Source: Anastrepha obliqua
Taxonomy: Eukaryota; Arthropoda; Insecta; Diptera; Tephritidae
Length of the DNA stretch: 64,000 nt
Assembly (NCBI RefSeq): GCF_027943255.1
Contig: NC_072893.1
Coordinates: 3,596,001 to 3,660,000, forward strand
Reading direction: 5' to 3'
The notes beneath the pieces are model-generated. The model made no database searches. It was not told the origin of the DNA and was given only the letters and a program-made list of their open reading frames with translations. The number at the start of each line of letters is the position of its first letter. Position 1 is the first letter of the stretch. Below, piece by piece: positions 36,864 to 48,020 of this stretch. The position numbers were made by a program, and so were the translations under genes.

Positions 36864-37394
36864 TATTTTTTTATTTGAATTCGCAAGGAAGTGTAACAGA
36901 TATTAAAAATTTTATTTAGTTTGGGCTGGAGATATTCAACTCAGGGTGAGTACCATATATTACAAAAGTTTGAATGTAGTTGGTGCATTAGTTGGGAAGT
37001 TTTGAAAAAAGTGATTTTCAGGAAAACCTGCCCGAACGTTCAAATATGTATTTGTTATTTTCTAGTTGTTGCGAAATTCGAGAAATCCTTTCACTTTTAT
37101 CTTGTGCATATATTTAAGAAAAGATGAATGTATATAATTTTTAAATTTTTAGATCCACCACACGAGACAGATTTAAAAACATTCCCTCTAAAGAAAAAAT
37201 ATCCAATAAGGTACAAAGTGCAAAACTGGCACATTTCAATAACACCAGATTCTTTTTTGTGGCTTATGAACATTGCCTTCATATACTTAGATCTTATTGA
37301 TTTAAACATCTTGCAATACTGCCGTAGTCGCATGAGTTTTTGGATGACTCCGAATTGGCATGGCCAGGGTCTAAGACTCACTGCATGCATGAAA
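36864..37394. other. Stretch without recognised gene
   Basis: Two long frames overlap on opposite strands here (37128-37460 +, 37097-37390 -). Neither shows a known motif, so neither is called. Confidence 0.45.
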
Positions 37395-37566
37395 CAACAA
37401 ATGATAGAAAAGGTCTATCATCACCTCTTCATAACCAACTGCCATTCGGAGGCGGCATAAAACTGTAGGTCCCTTCATTTGGAAAACAATATGCGAACGC
37501 ATACCTTAAATAAGAGGAGCAGCTTATCCCAACACCCCCCAAAGGCAGACGCGCTCATATGCATAT
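37395..37566 (+). repeat. 5'-truncated SINE (copy 6)
   Basis: CATTCGGAGGCGGCATAAAA, CTGTAGGTCCCTTCATTTGG, AAATAAGAGGAGCAGC, and a CGCGCTCATATGCATAT end match the SINE body and tail. The head is missing. Confidence 0.65.
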
Positions 37567-37884
37567 TTGTGACGCATACTCACTTTGCCCACTGCCTATT
37601 TATTTTACTTTAAACATTTTTACAAAAAAAGTTTGAAAATTCACCTTTCTTGTGTTCGTTGTATATTTATTTCTGATGAACTCTTTTTCTTGCAGAGAAT
37701 CCATTGCAAGCAAGCCATTACAAGTTGCTCTGACAAAGAAATACAAAATCTTTATACTTAGTTTGTAGCAGTTTTTAGAAATCAATTACTACAAAAGCAC
37801 ACATGTTGCTTTTCGATATATTTCGACAATTAAGTCCATTGACAATTCAACATTGCTCAAAGTAAATAGTTGGAAATTACATTT
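37567..37884. other. Stretch without recognised gene
   Basis: Nothing seen. Confidence 0.45.
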
Positions 37885-38530
37885 TAGAAAAACATCCTCA
37901 AGGCGCCGTCTGACCAAAGTCAGACTGAGCAAGTTCTGAAAGAAAGTAATCGAATGCATGCAAAGTACTTTTTAAAGTAACTTTTTGTTTGAGAAAAGTA
38001 ACTTGCCGATTACCTGTCTGAAACTAAAATTTGGCTATCAACACTAGAGAATCCTTTAGATGGCCAAAGTAGAAAAGTAATATTTAGTGATGAGACTAAA
38101 TATAAAATTTCGAAATGCACCCTAATAAAGCAATTTGTTCAGTTAAGCACAGCAATGTTGTGGGGGTGCATGAGTGCAAACGGTGTCGGTGACATGCGAT
38201 TTATTAGCAATAAAATGAACTATCGGCTTCATATTCAAATATTAAAGGAGAATTTGTGTGCTAGTGCCAATAAACTTGGGTCTTCGGAACATTATATCTT
38301 CAAGCAGCATACGAAATTACGTTAAGGGACAACCTTAAAGCAGCGATACTCAAAGAATGGACAGATATATCAACTTTGAGAACGCGAAAGTTGGTTTTCT
38401 CATTGCAGAATAGATTAGCAGATGTTATTAAAATGAATGGATACATTAGTAAATATTACAATAGTTATATACAATAGTTATTATATGCATGTCTAAAATT
38501 TTTTTCCGAATACTTTTGTGACATGAATTC
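37885..38530 (+). pseudogene. Tc1-like transposase relic
   Basis: On +: GQSRKVIFSDETKYKI (about 38080-38110) holds the first catalytic Asp of the SDE motif. TAMLWGCMSANGVGDMRFIS (about 38150) and ILKENLCASANKLGSSEHYI follow. Then FKQHTKLR ends at a stop where FQQD is expected. Next comes LKEWTDISTLRTRKLVFSLQ and RLADVIKMNGYISKYY. The segment from the second catalytic residue to the NPIE motif is deleted. This follows the Tc1 (DD34E) order. Borders are approximate and no TIR was found. Confidence 0.7.
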
Positions 38531-38839
38531 ACTTACTTTTTAAGTTACGCTTTTGCTTGAAATAAAATAATTTGTTTTTATATATAAACTAACGCGTAGA
38601 CCACAATTCACGTTTTTGAGCAATAAATAAAAAGTGGGAAGAGTCTCTGCAATTTTATACCCGAGAAAAAATATTTCCGAATAAAGGACGGAAATGGCAT
38701 CTACATTTAGTTGAAGCGAAACAGCTATGAATTTGGAAAACGTATTTTCAAAAAACGCCGAATACGATGAAAACGCGGAAATTAAAACGCGATGCCATCC
38801 TAACAGATAACAAAGGCAATTCAAAAGCGGGAAAATGGC
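38531..38839. other. Stretch without recognised gene
   Basis: Nothing seen. Confidence 0.4.
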
Positions 38840-39700
38840 AAGGCTAATGGCAACGACGATGGCCCCACTGAGTCTTTGAATGTCGACGCAAAATCTATAG
38901 CGTCGTTGCTGCTGCCATTATTCCAACAAATTTGGAAAGATGAAGAAATACCCAATGAATGGAAAGAAGACATTTTTATTACGATTCCCAAAAAAGTCGA
39001 TCGTAAGAAGTGTGAGAATTGGTACAGAATATTAATTCTCCCATCAATTTCTAAAATATTCATTCAAATTCCCTTAGGATGAATATGAACTTTACTATAC
39101 AAGCTTACGAGACCAAATTAAACTGGTTTTAGACCTGGCCACTCTGCTATCGACAATATGCATAACAGTTAGGATCTTAACAGAATAAGCAGCTGAATTC
39201 ATTTCGCCTCTTCATTTGGGTTTTATCGGTTTTGCAAAATCATTTGATGCTTTAAGGCGTGATATATTCTGGTCATCTCTGTACGCAAGATGTGTTTCCG
39301 ATCAAATAATGAAATAATCAACATCATCAAAAATATGTACAATGGGTCTTGCTGCCGAGTTATGTACGATAGACAATTAAGGGAAAGGCCCACGGTATAT
39401 TAACAACTAGGGGACCTGCCATATGCTGACGACGTCGTTTTTATTAGTACTCGTAATTCCTTTAACGAAATGGAAGGAAAACTTTCAAACGTGTCAAAAG
39501 ACTGCTTAAAGCTTGGTCTTAAAGCTAACACAAATAAGACCAAGCCTTTGCGTATCAATGTAAGCAACAGCACACGATTCGAATTAGATGGAGAAATAGT
39601 AGCAGATATAAACGAATTTAAGTATCTCGGCAGCATCCTCACCCCTGACGGTAGTACAGCGTCGGACGTTCAGCGAAGGACATACGAAGTGAAAAATGCA
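38840..39700 (+). pseudogene. LINE reverse transcriptase, upstream part
   Basis: On +, across frameshifts: ASLLLPLFQQIWKDEEIPNE then WKEDIFITIPKKVDRKKCEN (about 38905-39015), the early RT block. GFRPGHSAIDNMHN is near 39125, the damaged motif A FIGFAKSFDAL near 39225 (first Asp changed), and PYADDVVFISTRN near 39419-39460 (motif C intact). Then LGLKANTNKTKPLRI, INEFKYLGSILTPDGSTAS (39610-39655). The reading stops at the DD41D insertion at 39701 and resumes at 40954. Probably RTE/CR1-like. Confidence 0.75.
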
Positions 39701-40953
39701 AGGTGGCGCAAAAGTAACCTTGCGATGTTTTTTGGCTGTAATTAAAAAAAAAAAAAATTAAAAACTTTGATTCTTCTTGTGGATTATTTTTATTTGGTCT
39801 TTTAATTTTTTTTACATCAAGTCGAGAATATGATGTCATGTAAATGGCCGCCACCACAGTTGATTGCCATTTGAGCCCTTTTTATGGTATTTTCAATCAC
39901 TTTGGCCAAAACTTCCGGTGATAGGTCCTCACATTCTTGACGGATATTATTTTTAAGAGCTGCAAGAGTCTGAGGCTTGTTGACATAAACCCGCGACTTC
40001 AAAAAGCCCCACAAAAAGAAGTCTGGAGCGGTCAAATCAGGCGATCTTGCTGGCCAGTGCAAATCGCCAAAACGGGAGATTAGGCGCCCGGGAAATGCAT
40101 CCTTCAGCATATCGGTTGTGGCACGTGCAGTGTGTGCGTTGCACCGTCCTGTTGGAACCACATGTTTTCCAATCCCAATTCATCAAGTTGCGGCAAAAAG
40201 AACTCGTTGATCATTGCTCTGTAGCGCTCACCATTCACAGTAACCGTTTGGCCCGCGACGTCTTCGAAGAAAAAAGGTCCGATGACTCCTCCAGCGAAAA
40301 CAGCACACCATACAGTGACTTTGAGCGGGTGTAATGGCTCTTCGTGGGTTACACGCGGATTTTCAGTGCCCCAGAAGCGTAAATTTTGCTTATTTACGTA
40401 TCCGCTAAGATGGAAATGGGCCTCATCACTCATGATTATTTTTGATGAAAAATCATCTTCCTCTTGGTGGTGATTCAAAATGGCTTGAGCGTATGTTAGA
40501 CGCGATTGGCGGTCAGCAGCTAACAGCTGATGCATCGTCTGGACTTTGTACGGAAACATCTTCAAATCTTGTACCAAAATTCGCTGTAAAGACCGTCGAC
40601 AGATACCCATTTGCGTGGCACGTCGTCTGGTCGATGTCGACGGCGCTTCCATGACATCCTCGGCTACAGCAGCAATATTCTCTGCAGAACGGCTACTCCG
40701 GGGGTCTGCCACGCCTGGCAGCATCTCGTGTTGTGCCAGTCTTTTCGAGGCGAGCGGCCAAAGTCACCGACCGATTATTGGTCAAATAAATAGTCAGCAA
40801 TATTCCGCGTTCTGGAGCAGTGTAGCGTAACATTGCTTATTAACGTGTATTTCGCATGTGTTTACTACACAAATGTCAAAACAGAACTGACATTAGGCAC
40901 CAATCGCAAAATTTACAGCATTTTCTGATAGGAGGATTACTTTGGCGCCACCT
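39701..40953 (-). mobile_element. Near full-length DD41D mariner relic
   Basis: Ends AGGTGGCGCAAAAGTAACC (39701) and, reversed, AGGTGGCGCCAAAGTAATCC (to 40953). On minus: MLRYTAPERGILLTIYLTN (about 40833), then a frameshift and SSRSAENIAAVAEDV, KIIMSDEAHFHLSGYVNKQN (first Asp), PLKVTVWCAVFAGGVIGPFF. FQQDGAT (second Asp) is followed by a one-base deletion near 40130. WPARSPDLTAPDFFLWGF (third Asp, spacing 41) leads to the end GGHLHDIIFST. At about 1.25 kb it is nearly complete but has at least two frameshifts. It splits a LINE. Confidence 0.85.
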
Positions 40954-41105
40954 GTTAGTTGAATAAAGCGCTTAAAAAAGGAACGAAAATTAGAACAATT
41001 GATGCCTGCGTAAGATCGGTCTTAACTTACGGGAGTGAAACCTGGCATTTAAAGCAAAATTCGACCAGAAAACTAGTCTTTTGTAAAGCGATGTTTGCGT
41101 CATAT
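40954..41105 (+). pseudogene. LINE RT-linker, downstream part
   Basis: Resumes the LINE broken at 39701: LNKALKKGTKIRTIDACVRS, VLTYGSETWHLKQNSTRKLV (40962-41090). The 'VL.YG.ETW' block normally follows FKYLG...DV by about 50 residues, which fits removal of the mariner. It fades after 41105. Confidence 0.75.
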
Positions 41106-41162
41106 TAACGGTATCTGGTGGCCGTGAACCATCTCTAAGCAACGACTACATATGTATATACA

Positions 41163-41582
41163 CGAGGTGTGTTCAAAAAATAAGGTAAAGTTGAATTTTT
41201 CTCAAAACATGTTTACTTATTCATCAATTTCTATTTTATCTCCTTCAAAGCATCGTCATTCATATCTTCTCGACCATCTGTGAATAGTCTGTACCACTTG
41301 TAAACATTTTTTTGACTCAGAGTACTCTCTCCGTATGCCACTGTAAACATGTGAAGTGGTTTTGGGCACTTAATTCCACACATAAAATTTGATGCAACTT
41401 CTTTGATCCATTTCATTCGATAGCAAAAAATCGCCGAACACGCAAAACATTTGCCTTATTTATGGCTCTTAGAAACAGACTGAATATGCTATATTGCTAA
41501 AACCGTTAACATACCTTCGAGACGAGTGTACCAACATAAAAAAAAAAATAAAAAATTCACCTTATTTCTTGAACACACCTCG
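41163..41582 (-). mobile_element. Internally deleted mariner with 27-bp TIRs
   Basis: Ends CGAGGTGTGTTCAAAAAATA (41163) and, reversed, CGAGGTGTGTTCAAGAAATA (to 41582) match at about 25 of 27. Right flank is TA; left flank is CA. On minus, 41231-41416 carries a mariner-like HTH segment (TVAYGESTLSQKNVYKWYR, DGREDMNDDA). The remainder of the transposase is deleted. The REDV.DD motif fits classic mariner, a third subgroup in this window. Confidence 0.7.
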
Positions 41583-41586
41583 TACA

Positions 41587-41750
41587 TATATAATTTACGC
41601 TTACACCCGTTTTGGATGTTTGGCCGAGCTCGTCCTTCTATTTCTGGCTTGCGTCTTGATGTTCTTCCACAAATGGAGGGACCTACAGTTTTAAGTCGAC
41701 CTCGAACGTCAGATATCTTTTATGCGGAGCTTTTTCAGGGCAGAAATGCG
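41587..41750 (-). repeat. Truncated SINE copy (copy 7)
   Basis: On minus: GGGACCTACAGTTTT (+) pairs with the body CTGTAGG..., TTTGGCCGAGCTCGTCC marks the 3' part, and TATAATTTACGC the tail. It abuts the mariner MITE end at 41582. Head lost. Confidence 0.65.
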
Positions 41751-42497
41751 CAGAAAATAAAAATGGATTGGACACAGACTGAAACAGAATCCGTACGAAA
41801 TAACTCACTCAGCTTAACAGTGGACCGCCGGCCTAAATTGAATTGGCGGAGGAGTCTTAATAAGGAGACCAGCAAATTAGAGGGAAGTTCTTAGTTACGT
41901 TTTTGATTGTAATTTTGGAACTCATATTTAATAATAAAAAAAAAAAATTAACGATACAAAGCGCCAAGATTTTATAAATATTTTGCAAAAAACGCCACAA
42001 GGCAACACTACGCACTTTTCCGAAGAAAGAAAACTTGACTGGTGCAGCGTACTTTGCTTGCCATGTCTGAGCGCACCTTTATATGTTTATGAGCAAACTA
42101 GAGCATTGCAAGGCATTGCAACTATTTTTGCAGCAGTGTGAGGGCAGGAATATTTTCCAAAAATAATAGACATGCATTAATATTTGAAATATACGTACGC
42201 ACGTTCTCGGAATTGCTTCTGCTGAATACCTCTTTGCAGTTGGCTGCTTACATGAAAAGTTAACTGCTCTTTTGTTTCTCATTGATGCCATTTTGTACAA
42301 ACCCCATTTGTATTTAAATTTCCATTTGCTGTAGTGTGTTTTTTAAATTTCTTTAATGTATTAGATTCTTTGACGACCCAGTTAATAATCTGCAGAGTGT
42401 TGCAACAAAAATGTGTTGCACCGTGTCAGGAAATTAATTGCCAGAAAGACATTAGATCAACTTCACTCTCAGGAGGAGTATTACATGATTGTAAATA
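41751..42497. other. Stretch without recognised gene
   Basis: A-run at 41936-41947. Nothing else recognised. Confidence 0.5.
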
Positions 42498-43758
42498 CAG
42501 GGTGAACGATATGAACGATATTACCTATTCAAAACACCATAACTTTTTTGTGTGAAATTAGTTTGAATGATTTCAAAGACAAAATTATTCAAAAATGATT
42601 ACGATTTTAACTTATATTCACTCCAGCTCGATATGACCACCGTTTGCCTGGACTATAGCCTTCAAACGGTTAAAAAATGAGTTGCATGCTGCCCGAATGT
42701 GATCTTGAGGTATTTTGGCCCATTCTCGTATAATCGCTTTTTTCAGCGCATCCATAAGGGGAAATTTTTTAGTCCTCACCTTGCTCTCCAAAATGGAGCA
42801 GATGGAATAGTCCATCGGATTTGCGTCTGGCGAATTCGAAAGCTATTGTGTGGACGAAATGAAGTGTGGAACATGATTTTTTAACCATTCTCGGTTCACA
42901 CGAGCTTTATGAGACGGTCTTGTTGGAACGTCCATGGTCGACGACCGAATGTTTGCGTGTCCACGGCTCTAAAGCAGCTTCTAAAACATTTTCCCGATAA
43001 TAAGTCGCATTCACTTTGACACCAGCCTCGATAAAAACGATTGGAGAGCATCCATCAATGGTCACTGCGGCCCAAACCATTACTTGCGGTGAGAAATTTC
43101 TTCGAGTGGCCATACGTAGGCTCAAATTCTCGTATGAGCGTTCGGTAAAGTAAACACGATCGTTTTGAGTGTTTAAGAACTGTTCAATTAGGGAATTTTT
43201 TTCATCACAAAACACAATGTAAGGGAATTCGCCACGTTCGAGCAAGCGCAACAACTCCTTTGCTTTTTCGCACCGAAATTTTTTTTGCTGGGGTGAAAGA
43301 TCGTGTACTTGACCTTGAGTTCATTTTTCAATATGCGTCGAATGCCGTCTTGCGATATTTTCAGTTCTTTGGCCATTTTTCTTCCACTTCGACGTGGATT
43401 TCGTTCAAGTCGAGCCTTCACTTTCCGAACCATTTCTGGCGTTGTTGCGGTTTTTTTTGGTCCACCTCCATAGCGTTTTGCAATGCTACCAGTATCATTG
43501 TAACGTTTCATCGTGCGATACACAAACATTTTATTCACTTTGAGGTCACTGAGCTCACGAACAATAGCTGGCTGTGATTTTCCAGCAAAATATAACGCAA
43601 TCAAAAAAAAAAAAATCAACAAAACAGACGCAAATGCTTTTGATGGCTTATAAACAATATATTGAACTGTCATTAGAACCATTTTGACGTTGATGTCATC
43701 AGCTGTTTTACAACTACAAGCAGTGTGAAGTTGGTAGCACTTCATATCGTTCACCCTG
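42498..43758 (-). mobile_element. DD37D (maT-like) mariner, both TIRs, TA duplication
   Basis: Ends CAGGGTGAACGATATGAA (42498) and, reversed, the same 18 bases (to 43758). TA is on both sides (42496-42497, 43759-43760). At 1261 bp it has the usual full size. Minus coding: GKSQPAIVRELSDLKVNKMF, MVRKVKARLERNPRRSGRKM, LKISQDGIRRILKNELKVK. Then a one-base loss near 43312 and a frame with IEQFLNTQNDRVYF, FSPQVMVWAAVTIDG, NATYYRENVLEAALEPW. A second frameshift near 42930 sits beside the QQD catalytic site. MDYSICSILESKVRTKK and NGGHIELE (stop 42618) end it. Two frameshifts make it inactive. Confidence 0.9.
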
Positions 43759-44559
43759 TATACGCACACATTTATGTGTGCATGTACACTTATAATATCA
43801 AATTTCGTTAGGAAAATGTTTGGATACTCGCCTTTGTAGATATAGGCTTTTTACTTAAATTCTACACAAATTGCATTACTTAATTGAGTTTTAGCAAGAG
43901 AACTGTTGAATAAATGAAATTTCTTCAAACTAATTGAGTATCAATTAAATTTGCCAAATCAAATAAATTTTAGATAAACTTGTAATTATGCAACTCGAAT
44001 TGAAAACTGAGTTAGGTAGGGCAGGGGTGCCATAGGGTGGCTAACGGCAAAATGTGTTTGGTAGTTTTTGTAAGATCAAAAACTTTTTTAAACACAAAAA
44101 TTAACCATCTGCTTGTGGCAGCAAAACCGCAGTGCATTGAATGAAGTAGCTGGAGCTTGGCGGGGAACTATTGAGTAAATTACAACAATTTGAGTTGTGA
44201 TTTAATGAGAAGTGAAAATTTAATTCAATTGCCATTCTTGAGAGTTGAAGTCCTTTGCAATCCTTTGCAGATGCAAAGAGGCGTATTTCATAAATCGTAA
44301 ATATCTTCAAGAACATGCAGAAAAGGAGTTTCGGAGATGCATAATTTCCTCTGCTGTTATATGCATTATATTTTTTTAATGCAAATAGAAAAATTGCAGT
44401 GTTTGATTTATAAAATCTTTGAAGTGAAAAAAGTGCACGGAGGAAAGTATATAGCAAACAACTGCAATCATGACCGTCAGCGGATATTATACACGCCTTG
44501 ATAATCTTCGCAACTTCTCGTTGCTCTTCGCTCTTCTCGTATTCAGGGTGCAATTTTAA
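43759..44559. other. Stretch without recognised gene
   Basis: A 153-codon frame at 44101-44562 (-) has no recognised motif. Confidence 0.45.
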
Positions 44560-44825
44560 CACTTGGAAACACGAAAAAAATCATTCAAAGCTCGATCAAA
44601 TGCACAGAGTTGTAAGTACCATAGAAAGCGCTATGGAAAAGAAAAAAGTGTGTCCAGCCGTTTTTCTTGCTGTATCGCCAGCATTCAACAAAGTATGGCA
44701 CCTAGGGCTCTTCCAAAAGGTCAAGTACATACCGCCAACCCAATACTGCGAGTGGTTCTCGTCATATCTCAAATATAGATTCATCTTAGATGGCTCAGAC
44801 TTGTACAGTTGTTATTGGTACTGGC
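44560..44825 (+). pseudogene. Jockey-type RT fragment
   Basis: On +: LDQMHRVVSTIESAMEKKKV then CPAVFLAVSPAFNKVWHLGL. This matches the 'E(Q)VHR...I..A...KK.C..VFLDVSQAFDKVWH.GL' region of Jockey RT. Motif A has lost its catalytic Asp (FLAV), and QAFDK is PAFNK. It then runs QYCEWFSSYLKYRFI and ends. Only motif A and its surroundings survive. Confidence 0.7.
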
Positions 44826-44835
44826 TTTAGGGTGT

Positions 44836-45260
44836 TTTATTTAGCTTAAAAGTCGTTTTGATCAGATAACTCGCTAATCTTGTGGTTGCTACCACATAAA
44901 CTGTATTCTGCGCTTAAGGTAAGATTTATATCCGAGATCTTCACGAACAACTCGCCAGATAAGCTCCTCAGAAGCATTAAGGGTCCCCATTTTGAAGGGT
45001 TCTAGCCAATGTTTGCTTGCACTTGCTAAATAAAATCTGCATAACGGACAGTGTCAGAAAGTTTCTCGTGATTTTTGCGTTTTGCAGAAAATTCTGCATC
45101 GCCGCGTGATGCTTCGAATTCACAGAGAATCTTATGAACGAATGAATAGACGCACTTAAGAAAATTAGAGATTTCTAAATCGGTGTGGTTTACACATATG
45201 GCGATGAGAACTGCATTTCTCTTTATTTCTTGAGTTAAGTTGTAGTCCTCCATGTCTTAT
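44836..45260 (-). pseudogene. Tc1/mariner-type transposase N-terminal (HTH) fragment
   Basis: Minus frame 45026-45253: MEDYNLTQEIKRNAVLIAIC, ISNFLKCVYSFVHKILCEFE, KRKNHEKLSDTVRYADFI. This resembles the KRSDTIRT..FI N-terminal helix-turn-helix of some DD37D-type transposases. A further frame (to about 44880) gives WRVVREDLGYKSYLKRRIQF, the next block. The catalytic region is lost. No matching TIR was found, although TAGGGTG at 44829 resembles one end. Confidence 0.6.
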
Positions 45261-47249
45261 CTGAGAAAGAGCTTAAAGAAAAATAATGGTTTCGGGAAGT
45301 TATAGCCACATGTATGCATGCCCTCAAATACCGCATGCACCCTGTATTAATCGCCTACACCATAACTTACTCCTACCTCTCGAGTTGGCTATTTGTGCCA
45401 CTTGTCCCAAAAAAATATTTTGCGCTCTATTTCCAATCAAAACTCATCGAATGGTTCTCTTCTTCCTCGGAAATGCATTAAATTCGCCAGTGCTGTGACT
45501 TGTACATCCCTGCATATTAAAAACAATGCTTCCGTGTTTAGGAAAATTATCCTTTTCTCAATTTCATCTGAGTTGCTCTTGCTCCTCGATTCTTGTACCC
45601 CATAGCAGTCCTTTCCTATGGAAAGTTAGAAAGTAGAAATAAAAGTATTATCAACTCTGCAGCTGAGTATAAGTAAACGCCCACAAAATAAACTCTCGCA
45701 GATGTTTCTTTCTCAGGTCACATTGCATTTGTATGAATATATTCCATGTGTATGTGTGTATGTGCCTGTGGTGTGTGCGCCATAAAACTTTTTCACCTGC
45801 AGCGTCCGGTTTAGATTTCCGGTCTCGAAGTTGCAATAATTCGTAGCTTCAACAAACCCCAGGTACTTTCAGCGCAGCGCCCCACTCTGCCTTTGCTTCG
45901 ATCGTATTTCTACTTCTGCAACCGTTGCAGCAGTTGTGGCAAGTATGCGCTCCTTTTGTGGCAGTGCGGTTGAGTTGGCAGCGCGACAGTTGGCTGGCGC
46001 TCGAGAAGTCAACAACAAGTAAGTAGGTGAACTGAACATTAAATTTACATTACAAAATTAGTTTCAGATTCTATGGTCGATGGTGGTGGTCACTAGCCGT
46101 TGGTGGCCCCTGCCTGTGGCGAGTGCAGTTGAATGCTACTTTGCTTTGTTTCGCTGCGTGCAACGTATAAACACACTCGCAAATTGTTATCGTCATTGGG
46201 ATTGTGGTGTGTGTGTGTGGATGTGTTTATGCTGTGTGGCCCAACTCTGTGTATGTGTGTGCATATGAGTCTGTTCAGAAAATGAATTTTGTTGTTCACT
46301 AATTTATTTTAATGAGTAAAGTTGTGACGCTTTAGTTGAACTTTAAGCGTGCAAATTAAATTACGTACCTGCTGCGATAACGGTGTTTCCATAGAGAGTA
46401 TAAAAGTGAGGCGGCAGTGAGTGAAATGCAGTGTGCGGCTCCTATTGTTTTTAATAGACACAGGCGCATAAAAGTATGCAATATTTATGCTCAATAAATA
46501 CTTAAAAAGGAAATATTAGGAAATGCTTTAAAGGCGAGCAACCCAAGAACCATGAAAACAATAAAATTTAATTAGGAAATATCAAAGAAACAAGGAACAT
46601 TATTTCTGATTAGAGCTTAAGGCAGCCAGTTGGTTTGCATGACAGGGGTGCTTTTGTTTACATGCGCTGCGTAAGCAAGCAACAGAACTAAATGTAGATA
46701 TATACATACCCTGTAGGAAAATGTGTCAGCTAGTTGGGTTAATTTTTTCATGTAGGCAGCTGCTGAATTTTCCGCGATGGAAACAAACTTGTGACCTAAA
46801 TCGCCAATAGCCGCTGGCGCAATAGTCGATAGAGTACAACAAATCACACAAAAATGCATTAGAGGTTATGCGCTTGCTTCTTTGGGTTCTTCGCTATTTT
46901 TTACCGTTTTGCTGACTCAACGGTGGTAACAAACAGTTGCTACTTTTGACACATTGCATCAGGACAGTAACTGGCGTTTGAGCCTAATGATTAAACCGCC
47001 TTCAGATGAAATACTTGACGGTAGTACCGGGGGGATCGGTACTTTGGCGGTAGGAGGCCTAGTTTGGTTTAAAGTCTCACACTGACGGGGTTAGGCTTTT
47101 GATGCTTCGATTCTTCTTCGTCAAAAGAACAAAAAACCTGTACATAGGAACCTTTTGCGAAGATTAGACAACTAATTTATTTCTTTAACTTTTCAATGAA
47201 AACATAATTTATTGCCTACGAAATTTACATCGAAATTTAAAACTTTATA
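45261..47249. other. Stretch without recognised gene
   Basis: TG-rich patches at about 45748-45779 and 46206-46265. Nothing recognised otherwise. Confidence 0.5.
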
Positions 47250-48020
47250 CAGGTGCGCCATCTTTTATGTCAGTATGTAAACGTTGAATAACTTTGTCAT
47301 TTACCAACCGATCGACTTCAACATACACGTTTTCGATACGTGAATTCAGTACAATTTCAAACATGGATCGCTTTACACCGAAACAACGCGCTGAAATCGC
47401 GAAATCGAAAATAGTCGTTCTATTGTTTTAACTCAACGCGCATATCGCAAAAAGTATCGCGGCAAACAGGCACCGTCTCAGAATAGTATTCGCCGTTTGG
47501 TGGCGAATTTTTTTAAGCTCGGGACAGTTAGAGATCGTTAATATGCCGTTCATCAACGACGAAGATAAATTTGTTGAATCAGTGAGGGAGAGCGTTGCCC
47601 AGGAGCCAACAGTGTCGTATCGTCGTCGCGCTCACTATTTTGGCGTCAGCGTCAACAAAATTGCCGTATTTGGGGGACCTGAGAATTCACATGAGATCCA
47701 TAAAACGCCATTGCATGACGGGAAAGTAACTGTTTGGGCCGGCATTTGCGCCAAAACCATCATTGGGCCATATTTTTACCGAGAAAATGGAACTGTCGAT
47801 GGAAATCGATATCGAAATGCTTGACAAGGTGATGACAAATGTAGAGAAAAGATCGCAGTTTGTGATTGCTAATAAAGGTGGCCACTGGATTGGTATTGTA
47901 ATAAATAATATAATTTAAATAAATAAACCAATTAAAAATATCTCATTTATACAAATGAATTGTTTTTTTTTTCAGTGTTATTCAATGTTTTCACACCGAC
48001 ATAAAAGAAGGCGCACCCTG
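47250..48020 (+). mobile_element. Internally deleted DD41D mariner relic with TIRs
   Basis: Ends CAGGTGCGCCATCTTTTATG (47250) and, reversed, CAGGGTGCGCCTTCTTTTATG (to 48020), flanked by TA on each side. On +: MDRFTPKQRAEIAK (47364), SIRRLVANFFKLG, FVESVRESVAQEP, TVSYRRRAHYFGVSVNKI. It then jumps to GPENSHEIHKTPLHDGKVTV, WAGICAKTIIGPYFYRENG and on to VDGNRYRN. It next reaches a C-terminal GGHWIGIVINNI (about 47876). Catalytic residues 2 and 3 are deleted. It keeps the HTH, which the 22.5 and 50.2 kb copies do not. Confidence 0.85.

Noticed and set aside
37097..37460. Overlapping 110- and 97-codon frames on opposite strands
   Set aside because: They share the same DNA, show no family motif and end in a SINE fragment; neither can be preferred.
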